DNA of 8,114 nt from Rhodoferax sp. (GTDB lineage Bacteria > Pseudomonadota > Gammaproteobacteria > Burkholderiales > Burkholderiaceae). The stretch's first letter is position 1. Every line of letters begins with the position of its first letter. The notes below the pieces were generated by a model, which worked only from the letters and a program-made list of their open reading frames with translations, was not told the DNA's origin and ran no database searches. The stretch spans positions 1 to 8,114 of the forward strand of contig JAQGNA010000178.1 of the NCBI GenBank assembly GCA_028292075.1, written 5' to 3'. This document shows positions 1-5,879 of this stretch, one piece after another. A program made the translations under genes and the position numbers.

Positions 1-301
1 CTTCAGCCCTGCCCTTCGCGCATTTGCAGAGCAGGCTGAGCAGGCTGACCCACCCGGGCGCACGCCGCGCGGCCTGACCCTGCGGGAGAGCGACGTGCTC
101 GCGCTGCTGGCCCAGGGCTGGTCGAACAAGGAGATTGCGGAACGCCTTGGCGCGTCGATCCGCACCGTTGAAACCCACCGCCTGCACCTGCGTCGCAAGC
201 TGCACATCGAAGGCCGGGCCGCATTGGTGAAATACGCCGTGGACCATGCGGACCTGTCAATGCAGCCACCCGAAGGAACCGACCGCGGGGTTGAGCCATG
301 A
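1..301 (+). CDS. LuxR/NarL-family response regulator, C-terminal DNA-binding part (5' end outside window)
   Basis: The frame is open from the window edge (first full codon at base 2) to a TGA at 299-301, giving about 99 residues of a longer protein. Visible is a complete GerE/LuxR-type helix-turn-helix: LTLRESDVLALLAQG, then SNKEIAERLGAS, then the recognition helix region IRTVETHRLHLRRKL. It ends in the usual ALVKYAV helix and a short hydrophilic tail of about 20 residues. In this family the missing N-terminal half is normally a phospho-acceptor receiver domain, so a two-component response regulator is likely, but that half is not visible. The target genes are unknown. It converges on the small helix-turn-helix gene to its right, with 72 bases between the stop codons and no convincing terminator there. 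Confidence 0.85.
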   Translation, partial: FSPALRAFAEQAEQADPPGRTPRGLTLRESDVLALLAQGWSNKEIAERLGASIRTVETHRLHLRRKLHIEGRAALVKYAVDHADLSMQPPEGTDRGVEP

Positions 302-373
302 CCCGCAGGGCACGGCCGATCTTCGGCAGGGCTCAATCACGAAGGTCATTCATCGGCCGCCCACCCTGCGAAG

Positions 374-655
374 TCACCCGTCGATGACTGAGGCTGGCTT
401 TGACACCTGCGGCTGCTGCAGCACCACGGTTGCACCGTAGAGCGACAGCAATCCGACGACATGACCGACCGCCACGCCGGCCTCGCCCGACTCGATGCGG
501 GCGATCGTCTGCACGTGCACGCCAAGCCGCGCCGCGGCGGTCGCCTGGCCTTCACCGGCCGCAGTCCTCATGCGCCGTGCCGCCAGACCGAACTGCTGGA
601 TGGTCGCGAGCGCGGCCTCGTCGATGCTCTCCGAAATCCGCTTGCCTTGTGCCAT
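374..655 (-). CDS. Small XRE/HipB-like helix-turn-helix regulator (orphan)
   Basis: A 93-residue protein with a Cro/C1-type helix-turn-helix at about residues 22-75. FGLAARRMRTAAG forms the first helix, QATAAARLGV the second, and VQTIARIESGEAG the recognition segment. A short strand-like LYGATVVLQQ (72-81) follows, an arrangement also seen in HipB-like antitoxins. The canonical 'TQ' before helix 2 reads GQ here. The ATG at 653-655 is supported by an AGGAG ribosome binding site about 9 nt upstream. No HipA kinase or other toxin gene lies next to it: downstream is the convergent LuxR-type gene, upstream the divergently transcribed PEP-CTERM gene. It probably binds DNA as a dimer. Its target is unknown; autoregulation through the shared upstream gap is plausible but not shown. 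Confidence 0.8.
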   Translation of the reverse strand: MAQGKRISESIDEAALATIQQFGLAARRMRTAAGEGQATAAARLGVHVQTIARIESGEAGVAVGHVVGLLSLYGATVVLQQPQVSKPASVIDG

Positions 656-792
656 GCGTGGCGCTCCTGATCAGACGCGGCAGCGTGCCGCGCTGGCGAT
701 CCTACCAAGGCTCGGTCAAGAACTCGGATGCGAACAACTTGCCGGGGCTTCGTTGCCCCCGCGCTCAAACTGCGTTTTCATCAAAATTAGGC

Positions 793-814
793 ATAAATGA
801 TTTGCAGAATTTAT
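793..814. repeat. AT-only inverted repeat, possible activator site
   Basis: ATAAAT (793-798) and ATTTAT (809-814) are exact reverse complements separated by 10 bases. The centre lies about 140 bases upstream of the predicted start of transcription, a distance usual for enhancer-binding activators of sigma-54 promoters. The arms are short and AT-only in an AT-rich stretch, so chance is a real possibility. Confidence 0.25.
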
Positions 815-918
815 ATGTTTAGTATCTGGAGAGATTTAATCCACTGTTGTGTGCATTAGTTGGCGCTTTTCTTTACATTGCACTGGAAAATAAAAGCTAA
901 GTCATTGATTCATATAGC

Positions 919-934
919 TGGTCCGATTTCTGCA
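919..934 (+). promoter_or_regulatory. Sigma-54 (-24/-12) promoter of the PEP-CTERM gene
   Basis: The bases TGGTCCG-ATTT-CTGCA match 9 of the 12 defined positions of the sigma-54 consensus TGGCACG-N4-TTGCA. The essential GG (920-921) and GC (932-933) are separated by exactly 10 bases. This puts the start of transcription near 945 and leaves a leader of about 45 nt before the ATG at 990. In several betaproteobacteria, PEP-CTERM genes are known to be controlled by RpoN with the PrsK/PrsR two-component system, which fits. Which activator works here is inference. Confidence 0.6.
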
Positions 935-945
935 TATTTATCAAA

Positions 946-961
946 GCACGGCTCTTCGTGC
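946..961 (+). promoter_or_regulatory. Hairpin at the predicted 5' end of the PEP-CTERM mRNA
   Basis: GCACG (946-950) and CGTGC (957-961) pair perfectly around a six-base loop GCTCTT. If transcription starts near 945 as the sigma-54 site predicts, this stem forms the very first bases of the message. Such 5'-terminal stems are known to protect mRNA from 5'-end-dependent decay. It lies 16 bases upstream of the ribosome binding site, so it need not block translation. Confidence 0.4.
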
Positions 962-989
962 CAAAAATCACAACCTCAAGGGGATCGCT

Positions 990-1817
990 ATGAAAATTAA
1001 ATACGTCATTGCAGGGATGGTTGCCACCCTGATTTCCGCCGCGGCATCCGCGGGTCCGTTCATCCTGGCAGGCACGGATGCCGACGACCACGGGAGCGCG
1101 TCGGGCAGTGTCAACCTGGACGGTTGGCTTTTCATGCAAAAGGCGCTCGAGAACATCGGCGGAAGCGTCACCAACAGCCACAAGGTCGTCACCGTCCTGG
1201 GCAGTTCGGGCTCAGCGCTGTCCGCAGCCTCGTCAGCCTTCAATAAATCCACGCTGTTCAGCGCGGGTTGGGCGCTGCAGACGATCGGGGTCAGCGACTT
1301 CGTCAACTTCTTCAACTCAACCGGCGCTTTCGGGTCGACAGGCGTCTCCTCGGCCGGCATCTTGATGATGGATTCGGGGCCTAACATCAATGGCGGCGTG
1401 GCCGGCACCAGCTACGTGCCGTATGCCAGCACCATCAACAACTTTGTCGGCGGCGGTGGCGGTCTGCTCAGCCAGGCCAACGGCTATGAATGGCTTGGGA
1501 CGCTCGGACTCAACGTGACGGTGGCAAGCGAGTCAGACACCGGCATCTCGCTGACCGTTGCCGGCAACAGCAACTGTCCCGGCCTGACCAACGCGGACCT
1601 CAGCGCGGGGCCATACCACGAGCGGTTCGAAAACGTGGGCGCCATTCCGGTGCTGGGCATCGGCACCGCGACACGGAGCGCTGTCATCATCGGCGGCGCG
1701 ACGGGCTCCATCACCAACCCCGGCAACGGCAACACCGTGCCTGAACCGAGTTCGATCGCCCTCCTCGGTCTGGGCCTTGCCGGCCTGCTGATCGCTCGCC
1801 GCCGCAAGCAGAGCTAA
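990..1817 (+). CDS. Exported PEP-CTERM sorting-domain protein, function unknown
   Basis: A 275-residue protein. Residues 1-21 form a signal peptide (Lys3/Lys5, hydrophobic core, ASA before Gly22). Residues 250-275 are a textbook PEP-CTERM tail: VPEP (250-253), a Gly/Leu/Ala membrane segment (about 255-269), then RRRK. Exosortase (XrtA/EpsH type) would cut near PEP so that the protein reaches the surface or extracellular matrix; no exosortase gene lies in the window. The mature part alternates strands and helices: FILAGTDADDHG (24-35), GWLFMQKALENIG (45-57), KVVTVLGSS (65-73), GILMMDSGPN (123-132), INNFVGGGGGLLS (149-161), VLGIG (221-225) and AVIIGG (231-236). This pattern, including 'FV-GGGGLL', resembles Rossmann-like or ThuA/glutamine-amidotransferase-like folds, but I cannot name the family. 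It has a single Cys (196). The start has an AAGGGGA ribosome binding site (978-984). It is a single-gene unit with its own promoter and terminator. Confidence 0.9.
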   Translation: MKIKYVIAGMVATLISAAASAGPFILAGTDADDHGSASGSVNLDGWLFMQKALENIGGSVTNSHKVVTVLGSSGSALSAASSAFNKSTLFSAGWALQTIGVSDFVNFFNSTGAFGSTGVSSAGILMMDSGPNINGGVAGTSYVPYASTINNFVGGGGGLLSQANGYEWLGTLGLNVTVASESDTGISLTVAGNSNCPGLTNADLSAGPYHERFENVGAIPVLGIGTATRSAVIIGGATGSITNPGNGNTVPEPSSIALLGLGLAGLLIARRRKQS

Positions 1818-1837
1818 GACGCCTCAGCGCTTACGAG

Positions 1838-1867
1838 GGGCCGGGCACGCAAGTGCTCGGCCCTTTT
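1838..1867 (+). terminator. Intrinsic terminator of the PEP-CTERM gene
   Basis: GGGCCGGGCAC (1838-1848) pairs with GTGCTCGGCCC (1853-1863) with a single G-U pair around a GCAA tetraloop, followed by TTTT (1864-1867). It starts 20 bases after the TAA stop. The stem is GC-rich and stable; the T-run is short. Confidence 0.85.
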
Positions 1868-1950
1868 ACATGCAGCGCTCGCACCTTCGACTTGTTTACC
1901 GGCGTGAAGCTTCCATGCCCTCAGATGTGAGCTTGACTGCTTCGGACATG

Positions 1951-1983
1951 AAAAAACCCTGCTGACTTGCGTCAGCAGGGTTT
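1951..1983 (-). terminator. Intrinsic terminator after tRNA-His
   Basis: On the minus strand, CCCTGCTGAC pairs perfectly with GTCAGCAGGG around a GCAA loop (plus-strand arms 1957-1966 and 1971-1980) and runs into six T residues (1956-1951). AAA/TTT pairs at the base extend the stem to 13 bp. It lies 14 bases beyond the 3' end of tRNA-His and ends the ppiD-tRNA-His unit. Read on the plus strand only TTT follows, so it is mainly directed to the minus strand, although it could also back up the PEP-CTERM terminator. Confidence 0.9.
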
Positions 1984-1994
1984 CATGCATTACT

Positions 1995-2071
1995 TGGGGT
2001 GGCTGATGGGGCTCGAACCCACGACAACAGGAATCACAATCCTGGACTCTACCAACTGAGCTACAGCCACC
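1995..2071 (-). tRNA. tRNA-His (anticodon GUG)
   Basis: A complete cloverleaf: acceptor GTGGCTG/CAGCCAC, D-arm GCTC..GAGT, anticodon stem CAGGA/TCCTG with loop TTGTGAT (anticodon GTG at 2035-2037), and a T-arm with the TTCGAGC loop. The histidine-specific extra G(-1) is encoded at 2071 and faces the discriminator C73. The 3' CCA is encoded (1995-1997). It begins only 26 bases after the ppiD stop codon and is followed by a terminator, so it is probably processed out of the ppiD transcript unless a promoter lies inside ppiD. Confidence 0.97.
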
Positions 2072-2097
2072 GCAGATTCACATTATAGCCCGAAACC

Positions 2098-4044
2098 TCA
2101 CTGCTTCACGCCCTCGGCGCCGGCTTCAGCCGATTTAAGACTGGGCTGCGGCACGTTGATCTTGACCTTGAAGCGCTCTTTCAGCAGGTTGTAGTACGCC
2201 TCGTTTTCCGCGCTCGCCCAGGCCTGCACGTATTGCTCGCGGCCCTGCTTCAGTACCTCTTCCTTGCCAGCTTCGCGCGGCAAGACCTTGTTGACCTTGA
2301 CGACCGCATAGCCCTGGGCGCCCAGATCGATGCCGGTCCACGCAGGCAAGGCGGTAGGGTCGGCACGGAGCACCGCGTCGACCACCTTGGGGGACTGCTG
2401 CTGCGTGTTCTCGCGTGACAGCACGACCGGTGCCGAGATCGCCGTGCCAGTGGCGGTAGCCGGATTCGCCTTCCAGGCGGCGAGCCGCGCTTCGCCTTCC
2501 TTGCGCGCCAGTTCGGCGGTGCGGGTGGCGGTGAGGGTCTGGCGCACCTGTTCCTTCACATCAGCGAAGGGCTGTGTGCGGGCGGGCGTGTGCTGCGTGA
2601 TGCGGCCGGACACCAGCTGGCTCGGCGCGGTTTCCACCGCCTCGGTGTTGCGCTTCTTCTCGACCGCGTCCTTGGAGAACAGGGCGTCGAGAAACTTGGC
2701 ACTGGCCAGCACGCCCTTGGCGCCCGGCGCCGGCTGGCGCTGCACCACCGCGGTCTGTACGGTGAGCTTCAGACGATCGGCGATGGGCTTCAGGCTGTCG
2801 GCCTGCTCGTAGACGCCGTTGGTGAAGGTGTCGGCCGTTTCGGCGAACTTGCGGGCGGCCTGCTGGTTCTTCAGCTCGGTCTCGAGTTCGGGCCGCATTT
2901 CTTCGAAGCTGCGCTGCTTGGGCGACCGGATGTCGGTCAGCTTGATGATGTGGTAGCCGAAGTCGCTTTCGACGACGTCGCTGACGTCGCCGACCTTCAT
3001 GCCGAAAGCCGCGTCTTCAAAAGGCTTCACCATGGCGCCACGGGTGAAGAAGTCGAGGTCGCCGCCGTTCGTTGCGGAGCCTGGGTCTTGCGAATTCTTC
3101 TTGGCCACGTCGGCGAAGGATGCGGGCGCCTTGCGCACCGCGGCCAGCAACTCGGCGGCCTTGGCACGCGCCTTCTGGCGGTCGTCAGCAGGTGCTGACT
3201 TGGGCGATGCGATCAGGATGTGGCTGGCGCGGCGCTCTTCCTTGCCGGCCAGCTTGCTGGCGTTTTGCTCATAGTAGGTTTTGAGGTCCTGCTCGTTCGG
3301 CACGATGCTTTTCTTGACGCTTTCCTGATCGAGCACGAGGTATTCGATGGTGGCCTGCTCCGGGGCCTGGAACTGGCTCGCGTTGTCCTTGTACCAGGCT
3401 TCGAGTTCGGCATCGGTGAGCTTGACCTTGCTCGCGAAGTCGGCCGCCTTGAACATCGCCACTTGCACTTCGCGACGTTCGAGGAAGGCGTTGAGGGCCA
3501 CGTCGGCTCCGGCCGGTGCGGCGAACGAAGTGCCGATGACACCGTTGACTACCTGACGGGAAGAAAGGTCGGAGCGCACACGGGCCTCGAACATCTCGGG
3601 CGTCATGCCCTGCGCACCCACCAGCAGGCGATAGCGTTCGACGTCGAGCGAACCGTCGGCCTTGCGCAGCGACGCGATGGCGGGATCGGCCTCGAGGCTG
3701 CGGGCGAGGCGGGTGTCGCTGGTGACCAGGTGCGACTTTTCCGCTGCCGCCGCCAACACGCGGTCACGCACCATTTTTTCGAGCGTGGCATAGCGGGCCT
3801 CGGCCGAGTCGAGCATCTTGGGGTCGATGTTGGGCGACTGGGCGAGCACACGCTGCACTTCGTTGCGGTGGGCGTTGTCCCATTCGAGTTGCTTGATCTC
3901 CTGCCCGGCCACCTTGGCGACCACCTCGCCGCCCTCGTTCATGCGGTTGTAGCCCTGGATGCCGAACATGACGAAGGACGGGATGATCAGCAAGAACATC
4001 ACGCCCATCATGATCTTGGTGTGCTTGCGGACGAAATCGAACAT
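2098..4044 (-). CDS. ppiD: PpiD-type periplasmic folding chaperone / parvulin peptidyl-prolyl isomerase
   Basis: The 648 residues are close to the length of E. coli PpiD (about 620). A short cytoplasmic N-terminus (MFDFVRKHTK) is followed by one membrane anchor (about residues 11-30). A SurA_N/PpiD N-terminal chaperone region covers about 35-260, beginning VAKVAGQEI. The parvulin domain spans about 270-373, from RRASHILIAS through the conserved GGDLDFFTRGAMVKPFEDAAF to SDFGYHIIKLTDIR. A long C-terminal PpiD-specific region follows. The family is anchored at the periplasmic face of the inner membrane near the SecYEG translocon and helps newly exported proteins fold. The order hupB then ppiD is the same as in E. 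coli. The ATG at 4042-4044 fits the usual MFDFVR start, but the ribosome binding site is weak (GAGAG about 8 nt upstream). A strong terminator sits just 15 bases upstream of the start. Confidence 0.95.
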   Translation of the reverse strand: MFDFVRKHTKIMMGVMFLLIIPSFVMFGIQGYNRMNEGGEVVAKVAGQEIKQLEWDNAHRNEVQRVLAQSPNIDPKMLDSAEARYATLEKMVRDRVLAAAAEKSHLVTSDTRLARSLEADPAIASLRKADGSLDVERYRLLVGAQGMTPEMFEARVRSDLSSRQVVNGVIGTSFAAPAGADVALNAFLERREVQVAMFKAADFASKVKLTDAELEAWYKDNASQFQAPEQATIEYLVLDQESVKKSIVPNEQDLKTYYEQNASKLAGKEERRASHILIASPKSAPADDRQKARAKAAELLAAVRKAPASFADVAKKNSQDPGSATNGGDLDFFTRGAMVKPFEDAAFGMKVGDVSDVVESDFGYHIIKLTDIRSPKQRSFEEMRPELETELKNQQAARKFAETADTFTNGVYEQADSLKPIADRLKLTVQTAVVQRQPAPGAKGVLASAKFLDALFSKDAVEKKRNTEAVETAPSQLVSGRITQHTPARTQPFADVKEQVRQTLTATRTAELARKEGEARLAAWKANPATATGTAISAPVVLSRENTQQQSPKVVDAVLRADPTALPAWTGIDLGAQGYAVVKVNKVLPREAGKEEVLKQGREQYVQAWASAENEAYYNLLKERFKVKINVPQPSLKSAEAGAEGVKQ

Positions 4045-4059
4045 GGGAGAACTCTCTGT

Positions 4060-4091
4060 AAAACAAAAAGGCGAACATCTTGTTCGCCTTT
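4060..4091 (-). terminator. Intrinsic terminator after tRNA-Val, within the ppiD leader
   Basis: The plus-strand arms 4067-4077 and 4081-4091 form a perfect 11-bp stem (core GGCGAACA/TGTTCGCC) with a 3-base loop. On the minus strand the stem runs into TTTTTGTTTT (4069-4060, its first bases shared with the stem base). It lies 29 bases after tRNA-Val and ends 15 bases before the ppiD start codon. It would end the hupB-tRNA-Val transcript and, if incomplete, set how much ppiD message is made. Confidence 0.85.
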
Positions 4092-4120
4092 ATTTGATGG
4101 TCACTGATGGTGCCTGGAGG

Positions 4121-4196
4121 TGGTGGGTGCTGACGGGCTCGAACCGCCGACCTACGCCGTGTAAGGGCGCTGCTCTACCAACTGAGCTAAGCACCC
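4121..4196 (-). tRNA. tRNA-Val (anticodon UAC)
   Basis: A 76-nt cloverleaf: acceptor GGGTGCT/AGCACCC, D-arm GCTC..GAGC, anticodon stem GCGCC/GGCGT with loop CTTACAC (anticodon TAC at 4161-4163), and T-arm GGCGG-TTCGAGC-CCGTC. The 3' CCA is encoded (4121-4123). Its 5' end lies only 16 bases after the hupB stop codon, so it almost certainly shares the hupB transcript. Confidence 0.97.
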
Positions 4197-4212
4197 CACC
4201 TGAAACAGGAAC

Positions 4213-4485
4213 TCAGTTCAACGCATCCTTCAATGCCTTGCCTGGACGAAACTTTGGCACCTTGGCCGCCTTGATTTTAATCGCTGCACCGGTACGGGGA
4301 TTGCGGCCGGCGCGGGCTGCGCGCTTGCCGACAGCAAAGGTGCCGAATCCTACCAGCGAAACAGTGCCGCCCTTTTTCAGTGTGGTCTTCACCGCACCGA
4401 TGGTTGACTCCAACGCACGCGTTGCAGCGGCCTTGGAAATGTCAGCATGCTTCGCGATGTGTTCGATCAATTCGGTTTTGTTCAC
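4213..4485 (-). CDS. hupB: DNA-binding protein HU-beta
   Basis: The 90 residues, the exact family length, are close throughout to E. coli [27 protein letters not shown] at the start, [11 protein letters not shown] in the saddle, the flexible beta-arm with GRNPRTG (Pro63 in the DNA-intercalating position), and the [18 protein letters not shown] end. HU dimers bend and compact DNA and influence transcription, replication and repair. The start codon is GTG (4483-4485), fixed by the family's MNK start, with a GAGGGG ribosome binding site about 6 nt upstream. Expression is likely from the strong promoter at 4616-4644, through a long structured leader. tRNA-Val follows within 16 bases and ppiD lies beyond the terminator. 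Confidence 0.97.
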   Translation of the reverse strand: MNKTELIEHIAKHADISKAAATRALESTIGAVKTTLKKGGTVSLVGFGTFAVGKRAARAGRNPRTGAAIKIKAAKVPKFRPGKALKDALN

Positions 4486-4609
4486 AAGGAGCCCCTCACT
4501 CTAATTTGTTTCAGTACGCCAGATTTAAAATGGCCCCCGGCCTGGTGTCCTACCGCGCGCAGGACAGACAGTGCAGGAGACCACGTAACTTTGCAGCGCC
4601 GCCGCTGCC
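4486..4609 (-). promoter_or_regulatory. Long structured 5' leader of hupB
   Basis: From the predicted transcription start near 4609 the hupB leader is about 124 nt. Its first bases form a perfect hairpin GCAGCG/CGCTGC (plus 4593-4608, 4-base loop). A second stem, TGTCCT/AGGACA, spans 4546-4566 with a 9-base loop. The last stretch before the ribosome binding site is AT-rich and open. No known riboswitch class was recognised. An RNA-level control or stability role is inference. Confidence 0.4.
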
Positions 4610-4615
4610 CGTGCA

Positions 4616-4644
4616 ATTAAAACCACGGACCCCTCAGGTGTCAA
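4616..4644 (-). promoter_or_regulatory. Sigma-70 promoter of hupB
   Basis: On the minus strand there is a perfect -35 box TTGACA (4644-4639), a 17-base spacer and a -10 box TTTAAT (4621-4616), which matches four of six bases of TATAAT. Transcription would start near 4609. It faces hupB, lies in the gap after the dehydrogenase gene, and is the best sigma-70 match seen in the window. Confidence 0.75.
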
Positions 4645-4750
4645 TCGAACAAACAGCCTATGCAACGGCGCGGAGGCGGATTCTAGACGGTTTTGCTCGG
4701 CGGTCGGGCTGGATGCGGCCAATTCGGCGACACCCGAAACGGCGTTGGCG

Positions 4751-5845
4751 TCAGGCCGCCCGCAATGCCTCGGCGATGGCCTGACCCACGTCCGCAGTGC
4801 GGGCGGTGCCGCCGATATCGGGTGTGCGCGGTGCGCCGCTTTGGGGGTCGAGCACCTTCTCGATGGCCGCCAGCACCGCGTCGTGCGCGTCCTTGTGGCC
4901 CAGGAATTCGAGCATCATCGCGCCACACCAGATCTGGCCGATGGGGTTGGCGATCTGCTGGCCCGCAATGTCGGGCGCCGAGCCGTGAACCGGCTCGAAC
5001 AGCGATGGAAACTTGCGCGAAGGATTCAGGTTGGCGCTCGGTGCGATGCCGATGGTGCCGGTGCAGGCAGGGCCCAGATCGCTGAGGATGTCGCCGAACA
5101 GGTTGCTTGCCACGACCACGTCGAAAAAGTCGGGCCGCTGTACGAAGTGCGCCGTCAAAATGTCGATATGGAACTTGTCCAGACGGATGTCAGGGTAGGC
5201 CCTGCCCATCTCCGCCACACGCTCGTCCCAGTAGGGCATGGTGATCGCGATGCCGTTCGACTTGGTGGCGCTGGTCAGGTGCTTCTTGGGCCGCGACTGC
5301 GCCAACTCAAAAGCAAACTTCAGCACGCGGTCGACGCCCACGCGGGTCATCACGGTCTCCTGCATCACGATCTCGCGCTCGGTGCCTTCGAACATGCGAC
5401 CACCGATGCTGGAGTACTCGCCCTCCGTGTTCTCGCGCACGATGTACATGTCGATCTCGCCCGGTTGGCGCGCGCTGCCGTCGCGGCGCACCACCGGCGC
5501 AATGATGCCCGGCATGAGGCGCGCCGGGCGAAGGTTGATGTATTGGTCGAACTCGCGCCGGAACAGTAGCAGCGAGCCCCACAGCGACACGTGGTCGGCG
5601 ATCTTGGCGGGCCAGCCTACGGCGCCGAAGTAGATGGCGTCGTGGCCGCCGATCTGGGTCTTCCAGTCGCCGGGCAGCATCTTGCCGTGGCGCTCGAAAT
5701 AGTCCCAGCTGGAGAAGTCGAAGTGGTCGAACTTCAGGTCGATGCCGAACTTGGTGGCTGCGGCTTCCATCACGCGCAGGCCCTCGGGCATGACTTCCTT
5801 GCCGATGCCGTCGCCGGCGATCACGGCAATGCGTTTCTTGTCCAT
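4751..5845 (-). CDS. ttuC: Tartrate dehydrogenase/decarboxylase (D-malate dehydrogenase family)
   Basis: A 364-residue NAD-dependent beta-decarboxylating dehydrogenase of the isocitrate/isopropylmalate family, tartrate/D-malate branch. Visible are GDGIGKEVMPEG (11-22), the substrate-binding arginines in LLLFRREFDQYINLRPAR (92-109) and in IVRENTEGEYSS (135-146, Tyr144 catalytic), Lys195 in ATKSNG, and the metal-binding aspartates Asp228 and NLFGDILSD (Asp252, Asp256). EPVHGSAPDIAG (284-295) lies in the nucleotide-binding region. Family members use NAD+ and Mn2+/Mg2+ to oxidise or decarboxylate tartrate, meso-tartrate or D-malate in the cytoplasm. The related E. coli gene is dmlA, and sequence alone does not settle the substrate. 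The start has an AAAGGAA ribosome binding site. It follows the permease gene by 34 bases, so it is probably the last gene of the uvrC-pgsA operon. No clear terminator follows. Confidence 0.93.
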   Translation of the reverse strand: MDKKRIAVIAGDGIGKEVMPEGLRVMEAAATKFGIDLKFDHFDFSSWDYFERHGKMLPGDWKTQIGGHDAIYFGAVGWPAKIADHVSLWGSLLLFRREFDQYINLRPARLMPGIIAPVVRRDGSARQPGEIDMYIVRENTEGEYSSIGGRMFEGTEREIVMQETVMTRVGVDRVLKFAFELAQSRPKKHLTSATKSNGIAITMPYWDERVAEMGRAYPDIRLDKFHIDILTAHFVQRPDFFDVVVASNLFGDILSDLGPACTGTIGIAPSANLNPSRKFPSLFEPVHGSAPDIAGQQIANPIGQIWCGAMMLEFLGHKDAHDAVLAAIEKVLDPQSGAPRTPDIGGTARTADVGQAIAEALRAA

Positions 5846-5879
5846 GGTCTCGTTCCTTTCGGTTGCTTGAGATTGACTG

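Larger units (their letters stand above)
656..989. other. AT-rich divergent intergenic region
   Basis: This 334-base gap separates the XRE-like gene (-) from the PEP-CTERM gene (+). The XRE-proximal half (656-775) has the high GC of the rest of the window. From about 776 to 975 it is visibly AT-rich, with runs such as TCAAAATTAG, TTTATATG and GGAAAATAAAAG. It holds a sigma-54-type promoter (919-934), a hairpin (946-961), a weak AT-only inverted repeat (793-814) and the ribosome binding site of the downstream gene. I see no credible small gene in it. AT-rich DNA upstream of a sigma-54 promoter would suit bending by IHF, but no IHF site was identified. Confidence 0.8.

Noticed and set aside
315..327. 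Hairpin GCCGA-TCT-TCGGC between the convergent LuxR-type and XRE-like genes
   Set aside because: The stem is only 5 bp and there is no T-run on either side, so a terminator call is not supported.
861..884. Second possible sigma-54 site (TGGCGC ... TTGCA)
   Set aside because: GG and GC are separated by 16 bases instead of 10, so it cannot serve as a -24/-12 element.
776..975. AT-rich stretch as a sign of a horizontally acquired island
   Set aside because: It is limited to the intergenic promoter region; the flanking genes have the same high GC as the rest, and no mobile-element ends or direct repeats are visible.
3220..4107. Long open frame of 295 codons on the plus strand
   Set aside because: It is antisense to ppiD, shows no recognisable family pattern, and reflects the high-GC third codon positions of the real gene.
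4525..4722. 65-codon open frame in the hupB upstream region
   Set aside because: It spans the hupB promoter and structured leader, has no ribosome binding site of note, and its composition looks random.
4745..5569. Open frame of 274 codons on the plus strand
   Set aside because: It is antisense to the tartrate dehydrogenase gene, is rich in Ala/Arg/Val/His as such shadows are, and has no domain.
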